Source: UBA11740 sp035635855 (lineage in GTDB: Bacteria > Acidobacteriota > Blastocatellia > Pyrinomonadales > Pyrinomonadaceae). From it: a DNA stretch of 64,000 nt. The stretch is from assembly GCA_035635855.1 (NCBI GenBank), contig DASQAF010000040.1, positions 372,001 to 436,000 on the forward strand, read 5' to 3'. The notes under the pieces are model-generated. The model was not told where the DNA came from and did not search any database. It worked only from the letters and a program-made list of their open reading frames with translations. A program made the position numbers and the translations under genes. This document shows, one piece after another, positions 7,721 to 15,186 of the stretch (its first letter is position 1; every line of letters begins with the position of its first letter).

Positions 7721-8539
7721 TCAAGCTTCAGCAGAGCGATACGGACTCGCCGAAAGTCCTTGCTTTATCTCGACCATCGCCGCCGTCCGCGCGGCGCTGA
7801 TGGCCTCACTGTAAATTCCGCGGTCAACTTCGCGGCGGATCCGTCGCACTTCGTCAAACATGCGAAAGCTGTCGCGCATAACCGAAACCTTGCTGGCGGG
7901 ATCGTGATCCCAGCGGACCGGGACTTCGCGCAGCCGCAGATGCGCCAGATAGGCGAGGTAAATCAATTCCACATCGAATCCAAAGCGATCAATCTGCGCC
8001 GCTTCGATCAAAGGCCGGCAGACGTTCATGCGAAAAGCTTTGAACCCGCATTGGGTGTCCCAAAACGGCAAACCTGTCGCCATCCGCACGATCAAATTGA
8101 AAACACGGCCGCCTTGTTCGCGACGCCAGGGCTGATGCACTCCAATCAGACTGCGATCGAGTGCGCGCGATCCGAAAGTCAAATCGCATTCACCGTTCAG
8201 AATCGGATCCACCAGCTTCGGTGCTTCGGTAATCGGCGTTGAAAGGTCAGCGTCTGAGAACAAGACGATATTAGCTTGCGCAGCCATTAAGCCCGTCCTC
8301 ACTGCATGGCCTTTTCCGCGGTTCGGTTCATAACGAATTACCCGCAATGCCACGGTTGCGGAGTCCCTCAGGCTTTGTTCCGCGACAGCCGCGGTATCGT
8401 CGTCTGAACCGTCGTCCACAACGATCAATTCACTGGCATCGCGGCGCTGATCCAAGTACGAAACGATGGCGGGCAACGATGCGCCCAGCCGCTCGGCCTC
8501 GTTGAAAGCGGGAACCACGATGGATAACTTCGGCGCCAT
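7721..8539 (-). CDS. Family 2 glycosyltransferase, dolichyl-phosphate glucosyltransferase-like
   Basis: The 272-residue protein is a GT-A fold enzyme. It has KLSIVVPAFNEAERL at the N-terminus, VVDDGSDDD near residue 42 and the metal-binding DAD at 96-98 (FSDADLSTPI). NRGKGHAVRTGL, GSRA and DTQCGFKAF are typical of the ALG5-like branch, which moves glucose from UDP-glucose to a polyprenyl phosphate on the membrane surface. No membrane segment is visible, unlike eukaryotic ALG5. The acceptor is inferred only. The ATG at 8539 is chosen because family similarity begins there; 74 upstream codons are open but unlike the family. It diverges from the S41 peptidase gene. Confidence 0.88.
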   Translation of the reverse strand: MAPKLSIVVPAFNEAERLGASLPAIVSYLDQRRDASELIVVDDGSDDDTAAVAEQSLRDSATVALRVIRYEPNRGKGHAVRTGLMAAQANIVLFSDADLSTPITEAPKLVDPILNGECDLTFGSRALDRSLIGVHQPWRREQGGRVFNLIVRMATGLPFWDTQCGFKAFRMNVCRPLIEAAQIDRFGFDVELIYLAYLAHLRLREVPVRWDHDPASKVSVMRDSFRMFDEVRRIRREVDRGIYSEAISAARTAAMVEIKQGLSASPYRSAEA

Positions 8540-8615
8540 CTCTAATCTCAAATCAAAGCCATTCTCAATGAATACGGTTTGACGCACAAGCCGGTGACGA
8601 CTCAAATCAGTCTTG

Positions 8616-8712
8616 TCTCTGCACAAACCTCTGCGTTCCTCCGGGTGGCGGTGAAATGCCTTAACAAAAGTATCACCGCAGAGATCCCGAGTACGCACAG
8701 AATTCGCAGAGA
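8616..8712. repeat. Decayed type C inverted repeat
   Basis: The arms 8616-8654 (TCTCTGC...GGCGGTGA) and 8672-8712 (TCACCGCAGAGA...) still pair at their ends but the middles have drifted. It lies in the 277-bp region between the divergent glycosyltransferase and peptidase genes. No clear promoter could be picked out there. Confidence 0.45.
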
Positions 8713-8816
8713 ATTGAACGTGGGACCCTTCCCCTGCAGGCCCGCCTTCGGCGACCATCAATCGCTGTGTTATATTTTGAGCTTGAAGGCGCCGTCAAAG
8801 TCGGCATACGTTCCCG

Positions 8817-10604
8817 ATGAATCGCAGCTTTTCAGCCGTCGCAGTTTTGGTAATCGTCACCGCCAGCCTCGCCGGCGGACTGCAAACGCGCACCAGCCGC
8901 CGGCGCGCCGCGAATGCCAACGCGGCCCGTGTCTCCCAAACTTCAGTCGAAGACAAATACGAAGCAGATAAGATCGAGAACGATTACCGCGAGGCGATTT
9001 CGACGGTCGAACAGAAATACGCCGGCGAGATCGACTATGAAAAGGCGACTCAGGCCGCCATCCAGGGAATGCTGTTCACCCTCGATCCGCATTCGGTTTA
9101 CTTTCCCTCGGCAGAATTCAAGAAACTGAAAGAAGATCAGTCCTCGAGTTTCTATGGCATCGGCGTTCAGATTTTACGTCACGATGATGGCGTCTATGTT
9201 CAGTCGGTAGTAGAAGGCACCCCGGCCGCGCGCGCGGGCTTACGCTATGGGGACCGGATTCTGGAGGTTGACGGCAAAGACGCCCGCGACTGGTCCAGCG
9301 AAGAGGTTTCGAAAAATGTGCGCGGAGCGCGCGGCGAACCGGTGCAACTTAAAGTTGAGCGCGCCGGCGAGGAAGTTGCCGTCAATTTTAAGATCGTGCG
9401 CGACTCAGTCCCACTGCCTTCGATCCGAAACGCCTTCATGATTAGCAACGGCACCGGATACGTCGGCCTGGTCGGCGGTTTTCAGCACACGACCGATGAC
9501 GAGCTGCGGGAATCCATTGCCACTCTGAGGAAGGACGGCATGCGCCAAATGATCCTCGACCTGCGGAATAATCCCGGCGGTCTGCTGGATCAGGCGATTG
9601 ACGTTTCCAGCGAGTTTCTGCCGCGCGACAAGGTAATTGTGTCCGTTAAAGGCCGCAGCGAGTATCACGACCCCGCCGTCTACAAATCCGGTGGCAGCAA
9701 TCCGGAAGATGTGCCGCTGGTGGTATTGATAAATCGGAACACTGCGTCCGCTTCGGAAATTGTGGCCGGGGCCATTCAGGACCACGGGCGCGGCCTGATA
9801 GTCGGAGAGACCAGCTTTGGCAAAGGATTGGTTCAGCACGTTTTTCAACTTCCGTTCAATACCGGATTGACGCTGACCACCGCGCGTTACTACACGCCTT
9901 ATGGCCGCTCTTTACAGCGGGACTACTCGAGTGGCTCGCTTTACGACTACTACGTCCGTCACGATCAGAACGACAATCAACAACCGACCCAGCCGGGCCA
10001 GCCGTCTCCCAGTGAATCATTACCGCCGCGCGACTCTAACGCCCCGGCGTTTCGCACCGCGGCCGGCCGAGTCTTTTACGGCGGCGGCGGCATCACACCG
10101 GACATCGAAGCGCGTCCCTTGACAGCGACGCCCGCTCGGGCCCGCATCATCGAATCGGTGTTTTATTTCACGCGGACACTGGCTGCCGGCAAACTCCCGG
10201 GACTCGAGGCCTATCGGGTCGACAAAGTCGATTACGCTCGAAATCCGAAAGCGACTGACTATCCGATCAATGATCGAGTGCTCGAGGCCTTTCGTAACTA
10301 TGTACGCAAAGATCAAGCGCAGCACTTGCAAACAGCTCAGCTTGACGCCGATTTGGATTTCGTAAAGCTCCGGCTGCGGCAGGAAATAATCACGGCGGCA
10401 TTTGGCGCCGACGCCGGCCAACTAGTTTTGCTGGAAAGCGATCCGCAAACTTTGCGGGCCATCGGCGTTTTGCCGGACGCGAAACGCCTGGCCGAAAGTA
10501 TCCGCAATGGAACTCCGGTGAGTCTCAATTTCAAGCCCGTACGACGCCCGTCGATGCTTCCCTTCCTCCCTGTGGTCGAAGAGCCAGACGAGATTCTCGT
10601 CTGA
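8817..10604 (+). CDS. S41 C-terminal processing peptidase
   Basis: A secreted or periplasmic serine peptidase of the CtpA/Prc family, 595 residues. The order is: signal peptide (about 1-21), helical N-terminal region, PDZ domain (about 115-195, with GIGVQI and GLRYGDRILEVDG), then the catalytic core. The Ser-Lys dyad is S311 (TASASEIVAG) and K336 (SFGKGLVQ), spaced 25 apart as in E. coli Prc S452/K477. A long C-terminal extension (about 400-595) includes a Gln/Pro-rich linker and a helical tail ending EEPDEILV. The family trims C-termini of envelope proteins. The gene is transcribed alone and diverges from the glycosyltransferase gene. Confidence 0.92.
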   Translation: MNRSFSAVAVLVIVTASLAGGLQTRTSRRRAANANAARVSQTSVEDKYEADKIENDYREAISTVEQKYAGEIDYEKATQAAIQGMLFTLDPHSVYFPSAEFKKLKEDQSSSFYGIGVQILRHDDGVYVQSVVEGTPAARAGLRYGDRILEVDGKDARDWSSEEVSKNVRGARGEPVQLKVERAGEEVAVNFKIVRDSVPLPSIRNAFMISNGTGYVGLVGGFQHTTDDELRESIATLRKDGMRQMILDLRNNPGGLLDQAIDVSSEFLPRDKVIVSVKGRSEYHDPAVYKSGGSNPEDVPLVVLINRNTASASEIVAGAIQDHGRGLIVGETSFGKGLVQHVFQLPFNTGLTLTTARYYTPYGRSLQRDYSSGSLYDYYVRHDQNDNQQPTQPGQPSPSESLPPRDSNAPAFRTAAGRVFYGGGGITPDIEARPLTATPARARIIESVFYFTRTLAAGKLPGLEAYRVDKVDYARNPKATDYPINDRVLEAFRNYVRKDQAQHLQTAQLDADLDFVKLRLRQEIITAAFGADAGQLVLLESDPQTLRAIGVLPDAKRLAESIRNGTPVSLNFKPVRRPSMLPFLPVVEEPDEILV

Positions 10605-10673
10605 ATCCAGTTCGTAGTCTCCTAATTTAGAATCAGAGCGCGACTGTTTGGTATGGGGTCGCCCAGGTGGGCC

Positions 10674-10871
10674 CTAATAGGCCTTGCTGCTGTAGGTCAC
10701 CACATAATTCAAGAGCAGGAAAAGGGCGACGGTCGCGAGGGATATCGAAACTATCCATACGATCACTATCGGAAGAGTGAGAAGGCGCGTCCCGCAATGG
10801 CTACAGCGGGAATCGGAGTGGCGAACCCGGTCACTACATTTAGGGCAGTATTTCTTTTTTCGATACTTCAT
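10674..10871 (-). CDS. Small zinc-ribbon membrane protein
   Basis: This encodes 65 residues. The first 30 form a zinc ribbon (CPKC at 9-12 and CSHCG at 23-27). A single hydrophobic helix (about 33-58) follows, and the tail is short. Small zinc-ribbon plus transmembrane proteins are common in bacteria, but no function is assigned and I do not recognise a named family. No good ribosome-binding site precedes the ATG. It lies in the gap between the S41 peptidase and amidase genes, opposite in strand to both, next to a second small Cys-rich gene. Confidence 0.65.
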   Translation of the reverse strand: MKYRKKKYCPKCSDRVRHSDSRCSHCGTRLLTLPIVIVWIVSISLATVALFLLLNYVVTYSSKAY

Positions 10872-10917
10872 TGATTTGGCACGTTTTACGGGCTCGCTGA
10901 CATCTTAGGGCGTACTC

Positions 10918-11103
10918 TCAAGCTCGTCTTTTCTGCTGCTGCCGTGCCTGAAAGACGCGATCCAGAATCGCGGCGCGGCAAATCAAACAAATTGCGTTGG
11001 CGGGCTTCCGGGCCGTCTTCGTTGTCTTCGCACCGCATAACAAACAGAAGACATCAGCCTGTCCTAATCCCTGACGTTCCGTGCGGCGCTGGAAGATAAC
11101 CAT
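10918..11103 (-). CDS. Small protein with two CxxC motifs
   Basis: This encodes 61 residues with CLLCG (20-24) and CLIC (39-42), spaced like one treble-clef or zinc-ribbon unit. Arg/Lys-rich ends lie on both sides. It could bind zinc and nucleic acid, but that is inference from composition only. An AGG is 12 nt before the ATG. It sits 46 nt upstream of the zinc-ribbon membrane gene on the same strand, so the two may be co-transcribed. Family unknown. Confidence 0.5.
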   Translation of the reverse strand: MVIFQRRTERQGLGQADVFCLLCGAKTTKTARKPANAICLICRAAILDRVFQARQQQKRRA

Positions 11104-11321
11104 CGTTTGTTTAAGCCTGCTTGTCTGCTAATCGTTCAGATTTCGAGAACGCTTCACCACACTCGCAAGAATAATGCCGCTCAAGAAAAGACCTCGACCA
11201 ATGAAAAAGTCACGCGGCTGACTTCAAACAAGGCACTGTCTTCCCTTCGCGCGATTTGACTTTTCCCCGCGGTCGGAATAGAAGTGGCCCCGCTCCATCA
11301 TTCCGTCATTCGAGGGAAACT

Positions 11322-12953
11322 ATGAATCGCAGAACCTTCGTCCGTAGCAGTATGATCGGGGGAGTCGGGTTGGCAGGTCTTAGCGCTACCACTACAGTCA
11401 GGGAAGCTGCGGGCGTCAATGACTCCTCGGCCGTCTCGCCACCGCCGGCATTCGAACTTGATGAACTGTCTGTCAGCGAATTGCAGAGCGGCATGGCTGC
11501 CGGGAAATTTACGGCGCATTCCCTGGCCCGAAAATATCTCGATCGGATTGATGACGTCGACAAACACGGCCCGGAAACTAATGCGGTAATCGAGACAAAC
11601 CCGGAGGCGCTGGCGATTGCCACCGAACTCGACCGCGAGCGCAAGGCCAAAAAAGTACGCGGCCCTCTGCATGGCATCCCTGTTCTAATTAAAGACAATA
11701 TCGACACTCACGATCGGATGACGACTACCGCCGGCTCGCTGGCGCTGGGAGGGTCAATTCCGCTTCAGGATTCCTTCGTGGCCAAGAAGCTGCGCGACGC
11801 CGGCGCGGTCATTATGGGCAAGACAAACCTGAGCGAGTGGGCGAACTTTCGTTCCAGTCATTCCAGCAGCGGCTGGAGTGGACGCGGGGGACAGACGAAA
11901 AATCCTTACGTGCTCGATCGCAATCCATGCGGGTCGAGTTCCGGGACCGGTGCGGCTATTGCCGCGAACCTCGCGGCGATCGGCGTCGGCACGGAAACCG
12001 ACGGCTCGGTTGTTTGTCCGTCAAGTGCAAACTCGCTGGTAGGCATTAAACCTACGGTGGGATTGATTAGTCGCGCGGGAATAATTCCCATCGCACACAG
12101 CCAGGACACGGCCGGCCCCATGGCCCGCAGCGTAACGGACGTGGCGTTGCTGCTCTCTGTGCTGGCCGGGATTGATGCGCGCGACGATGCAACTCGGGCG
12201 AGCAGCGGCAAATCATTTGCTGACTACAGCAAGTTTCTCGACGCGAATGGCTTGAAGGGCGCACGGATCGGCGTCCACCGGAAGGGATTCGGCTTCAGCG
12301 ACGCTGTCGACAAGGTGATGAACGATTGCATTGACATCATCAAAAAGCGAGGGGCGATCGTGGTTGACCCGGCGGACATTCCGACTCAGGGCAAGTTTGA
12401 CGATTCCGAATTGGAAGTGTTGCTTTATGAATTCAAGGCCGATCTAAATTCGTACCTGAGGTCGCTCGGCCCGCGCGCGCCGGTGAAATCTTTGAAAGAG
12501 ATTATCGACTTTAACGAACAGTATCGTGATCGAGAGATGCCTTATTTTGGTCAGGACCTTTTTATCAAGGCCCAGGCGAAAGGACCTTTAACCGATAAGG
12601 CCTATCGCGATGCACTGGCCAAGAATCATCGCCTGTCGCGCAAGGAAGGCATCGACGCCGTGATGGATCGAAACAAGCTCGACGCGATGATCGCGCCGAC
12701 CGGTGGCCCCGCATGGCCCACGGATTGGCTCAACGGCGATCACTTCACCGGCGGTTATTCGACCGCTTCGGCCGTTGCCGGTTACCCGCATATCACGGTG
12801 CCGGCAGGTTATGTATTTGGATTGCCGGTGGGAATTTCGTTCTTTGGCCGGCCATGGAGCGAGCCGGCCTTAATCAAGTTTGCTTACGCGTTTGAGCAAG
12901 CGACCAGGGCGCGCCGCCCACCACAGTTTTTGCCGACGGCAAAATTGAGATGA
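11322..12953 (+). CDS. Amidase-signature enzyme with Tat signal
   Basis: The 543-residue protein belongs to the amidase signature family (Ser-cisSer-Lys hydrolases of amide bonds). The N-terminus NRRTFVRSSMIGGVGLAG is a twin-arginine signal, so it is probably exported folded. K124 (GIPVLIKDNIDT), the GSSSG loop at 204-208 and nucleophile S229 (GTETDGSV) make the triad. GIKPTVGLISR and GPMARSVTDVALLL match the family. Substrate cannot be told; exported peptide amidases and enantiomer-selective amidases share this layout. GAGG is 6 nt before the ATG at 11322. It converges with folK. Confidence 0.9.
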   Translation: MNRRTFVRSSMIGGVGLAGLSATTTVREAAGVNDSSAVSPPPAFELDELSVSELQSGMAAGKFTAHSLARKYLDRIDDVDKHGPETNAVIETNPEALAIATELDRERKAKKVRGPLHGIPVLIKDNIDTHDRMTTTAGSLALGGSIPLQDSFVAKKLRDAGAVIMGKTNLSEWANFRSSHSSSGWSGRGGQTKNPYVLDRNPCGSSSGTGAAIAANLAAIGVGTETDGSVVCPSSANSLVGIKPTVGLISRAGIIPIAHSQDTAGPMARSVTDVALLLSVLAGIDARDDATRASSGKSFADYSKFLDANGLKGARIGVHRKGFGFSDAVDKVMNDCIDIIKKRGAIVVDPADIPTQGKFDDSELEVLLYEFKADLNSYLRSLGPRAPVKSLKEIIDFNEQYRDREMPYFGQDLFIKAQAKGPLTDKAYRDALAKNHRLSRKEGIDAVMDRNKLDAMIAPTGGPAWPTDWLNGDHFTGGYSTASAVAGYPHITVPAGYVFGLPVGISFFGRPWSEPALIKFAYAFEQATRARRPPQFLPTAKLR

Positions 12954-12960
12954 GCGGAGC

Positions 12961-12979
12961 GCAGGCATCCGTGCCTGGG
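12961..12979. repeat. Short REP-like hairpin
   Basis: CAGGCA-TCCG-TGCCTG at 12962-12977, preceded by GGAGCG, lies in the 35-bp gap between the convergent amidase and folK genes. The GGAG-plus-hairpin plan resembles the REP family near the RAYT but the arm sequence differs. Confidence 0.45.
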
Positions 12980-12988
12980 AATTTATTA

Positions 12989-13498
12989 CTACAGCGGCCC
13001 CCAATGCTTCACGGCCGAACTGTCCTCTGTACTTTTCAACAACTCGACCGCCGTGCTCTTGAGAATGGGATGAAGCAGGTGCGGCGCAATCTCCGCCAGC
13101 GGTTCGAGCACAAACCGGCGCTGGTGCAGGCGCGGATGCGGCAGGATCAAAAACTGTGTGTTCTTTTCGATGTCGCCATACAGCAGCAGATCGAGATCGA
13201 TTGTGCGGGGTCCGTCTTTAGCTTCACGCGTCCGGCCCAGCACGAATTCGATCCTGAGCAAACGCGCCATTACCTGCTCTGGAGTGGGCAAAGGATTCCC
13301 AACCTCCACCACCATATTCAGGAACGACGGCTGCTTGATTTCGCTGACCGGCTCTGTTTCGTAAATTGAAGACAAACGAGACACGCAGAGCGCGGCCTCC
13401 ATCATTCCGCGCACAGCGAGCAAAAGATTCCCGGCCCGATCGCCAAGATTCGAGCCGATGCTCACATAGGCTTTGACGTGATTACGATTTGTAAACAT
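12989..13498 (-). CDS. folK: 6-hydroxymethyl-7,8-dihydropterin pyrophosphokinase
   Basis: HPPK transfers pyrophosphate from ATP to 6-hydroxymethyl-dihydropterin in folate synthesis. The 169-residue protein has the expected YVSIGSNLGDR start, FLNMVVEV, the signature GPRTIDLDLLLYGD (metal- and ATP-binding) and LPHPRLHQRRFVLEPLAEIAP. Length is normal for a monofunctional enzyme. folB or folP are not next to it. The start at 13498 lacks an obvious ribosome-binding site, but there is no better one. A tripartite palindrome begins 14 bp upstream of the ATG. Confidence 0.95.
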   Translation of the reverse strand: MFTNRNHVKAYVSIGSNLGDRAGNLLLAVRGMMEAALCVSRLSSIYETEPVSEIKQPSFLNMVVEVGNPLPTPEQVMARLLRIEFVLGRTREAKDGPRTIDLDLLLYGDIEKNTQFLILPHPRLHQRRFVLEPLAEIAPHLLHPILKSTAVELLKSTEDSSAVKHWGPL

Positions 13499-13512
13499 GA
13501 GTGAAGGATCTT

Positions 13513-13638
13513 AATCTCATTAGCACCTCGCTGAAGCGAGGTGTCTAATCGCCCCTGAAATGTCCGAAACCGTTTAAACGGTTTCCGTCTTGACCTGCCT
13601 CGTCAACCACCTCGCTGAAGCGAGGTGCTAATGAGATT
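13513..13638. repeat. Tripartite palindromic repeat, copy 2
   Basis: The 31-bp ends (13513-13543 and 13608-13638) are inverted complements with only the 2-nt loop differing. Each end is itself a hairpin (CACCTCGCT-GA-AGCGAGGTG). In the middle is the perfect palindrome GAAACCGTTTAAACGGTTTC (13566-13585). It has the same plan as 2325-2437. Nothing else is visible in the 304-bp gap apart from about 160 bp of unassigned sequence before the next gene. Confidence 0.9.
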
Positions 13639-13802
13639 ATTGAAGTTCGCTCTCGCACGCTCCCAGCATCACCGCCCGCGCTATGCTACACTGACAAGCG
13701 CAAAAAGCGTTAAGGTCTTTCCCCAGCTCTTTCGATTCCAGCGATGCTGAATGCGCCTGCATTTCGCATCCGGGCGGGCTCGCCGGCCCCGTCATTACAC
13801 AA

Positions 13803-15110
13803 ATGGCTCGCAGAAGATTCCGCAGCAACCAACGGCACGAACCGGTCACCGAGCGCTCTTTTCAGGAGTACCTCTACACGACCGCCGCGCCCATGACGAC
13901 GCGCACTGAGCTGATGCGGCTGGTTCGCGGCGGCGAAGACACCTTCCTCGAACTCAAAGTAAAGCTTTCCAATTCCGAACGGATCGCCCAGGAAATCGTC
14001 GCGCTGGCTAACACCGGCGGCGGCACAATCGTGTTCGGGGTCAACGACCAGATGCGGGTCGAAGGCATCGAAGACGGCGAGAATGTACAGGATGAATTGG
14101 TGCGCATCTGTCGCGAAGAGATTGTGCCGTCCATCGTTCCCTTCATTGATCGCATCGCTTTCGATAATGGCCGCCGCATCGTCGCCCTCGACGTCAACGG
14201 CAAGCGGCGTCCCTATCGCACGCGCGACGGACGCTTCTTCATTCGCATTGGCGCGGACAAGCGCGAAGCCTCGCCGGAAGAACTGGGGACGCTGCTGGAT
14301 GAAAGCCAGCCGCTCTTATATGAAAGCCTGCCGGCGCTGGGCGCAAAAATTAATGATATAGACGAAGCATACCTGTGGAGTTTCGTACGCGAGTTCGAAG
14401 GGGGCGCATTTGACGGAGCCAGCGCCAGAAATTATCCCACTGGAGAGATACTCGAGCGACATCTCTTGCTGGCGACAAATAGCCGCGACGAAGTCGTACC
14501 AACTGTGGCCGGTCTTTTACTTTTTGGAAAGAACGAAAGCGTCGCCCGGCTGCTGCCGCGATCTTCATTGACCGCGACTAGATTTGGAGGCGACACACAA
14601 CAGTCGCCCATCATTGAGCGGTTAGAATTATGCGGGAATCTGGCCACAATCTATGAAGCCAGTTTGCGTTTCATCAACCGCTATGCCGACCTGCTGGACG
14701 CACGACCTGCGCGAACCGGGATCGGTTCAGTCGAAGCTGCGCCGGTGCCGGCGCGCGCAAACTATCATCGCGCGGTGGCGGCGGAGGCGATCGCGAACGC
14801 CCTGGTACATCGCGATCTGGCTTTGCGGGATATTACTACTCGTCTTCATGTGTTCGACCACGCGATCGAGATCGTGAATCCCCGGCGCAGCGCCGGATTC
14901 GCGCCCACGGCTCTGAAAGCGGTCCGCTACGGGATTGCACAGCAACTAAATCCGCAGATCGCCGCGATCTTTGCCAGTCCCGCGTACGGATTACAGCTCG
15001 CGTCAGGTGGTCTGCCGACGCTGCTGCGCGAAGCGCGGCTGTTCTCCGGTCGCCTGCCCGACATCGCCGCCTTCAATGATGAGTTTCGTTTGCGCCTGCA
15101 CGGAATTTGA
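13803..15110 (+). CDS. AlbA_2/HATPase_c_4 ATP-binding protein (Schlafen-type DNA-binding domain)
   Basis: The 435-residue protein has an AlbA_2 domain (about 38-150; EDTFLELKVKLS and ALANTGGGTIVFGV) and a C-terminal HATPase_c_4-type region (about 310-400; HRAVAAEAIANALVHRDL). This architecture is usually called ATP-dependent DNA helicase RecG-related or transcriptional regulator, although no helicase motifs are present. It may be a DNA-binding regulator; some relatives sit in defence islands, but nothing nearby supports that here. The start at 13803 is uncertain: the ATG at 13893 is also possible, since the first 30 residues are not conserved in character. Confidence 0.85.
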   Translation: MARRRFRSNQRHEPVTERSFQEYLYTTAAPMTTRTELMRLVRGGEDTFLELKVKLSNSERIAQEIVALANTGGGTIVFGVNDQMRVEGIEDGENVQDELVRICREEIVPSIVPFIDRIAFDNGRRIVALDVNGKRRPYRTRDGRFFIRIGADKREASPEELGTLLDESQPLLYESLPALGAKINDIDEAYLWSFVREFEGGAFDGASARNYPTGEILERHLLLATNSRDEVVPTVAGLLLFGKNESVARLLPRSSLTATRFGGDTQQSPIIERLELCGNLATIYEASLRFINRYADLLDARPARTGIGSVEAAPVPARANYHRAVAAEAIANALVHRDLALRDITTRLHVFDHAIEIVNPRRSAGFAPTALKAVRYGIAQQLNPQIAAIFASPAYGLQLASGGLPTLLREARLFSGRLPDIAAFNDEFRLRLHGI

Positions 15111-15177
15111 TTTCTCTGTGTTCTCTGTGACCTCTGTGGTAAAAACGCATATCCAACCACAGAGGACATAGAGAAAA
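15111..15177. repeat. Periodic-arm inverted repeat (type C)
   Basis: The left arm (15111-15140) has three CTCTGTG-like units and the right arm (15156-15177) is its shortened complement. It starts immediately after the stop codon at 15110 and ends 9 nt before the M14 peptidase gene. Confidence 0.82.
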
Positions 15178-15186
15178 CCAAAACCA

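Noticed and set aside
11111..11213. Minus-strand frame reading HYSCECGEAFSKSERLADKQA, like a C2H2 zinc finger.
   Set aside because: It has no ATG, GTG or TTG start, is only about 34 codons long and lacks the His pair. It could be a remnant, but cannot be supported.
13803..15110. Defence-system gene (Schlafen/AlbA_2 ATPase).
   Set aside because: The domain pair is also common in ordinary regulators, and neighbours are folK and an M14 peptidase, with no defence genes.
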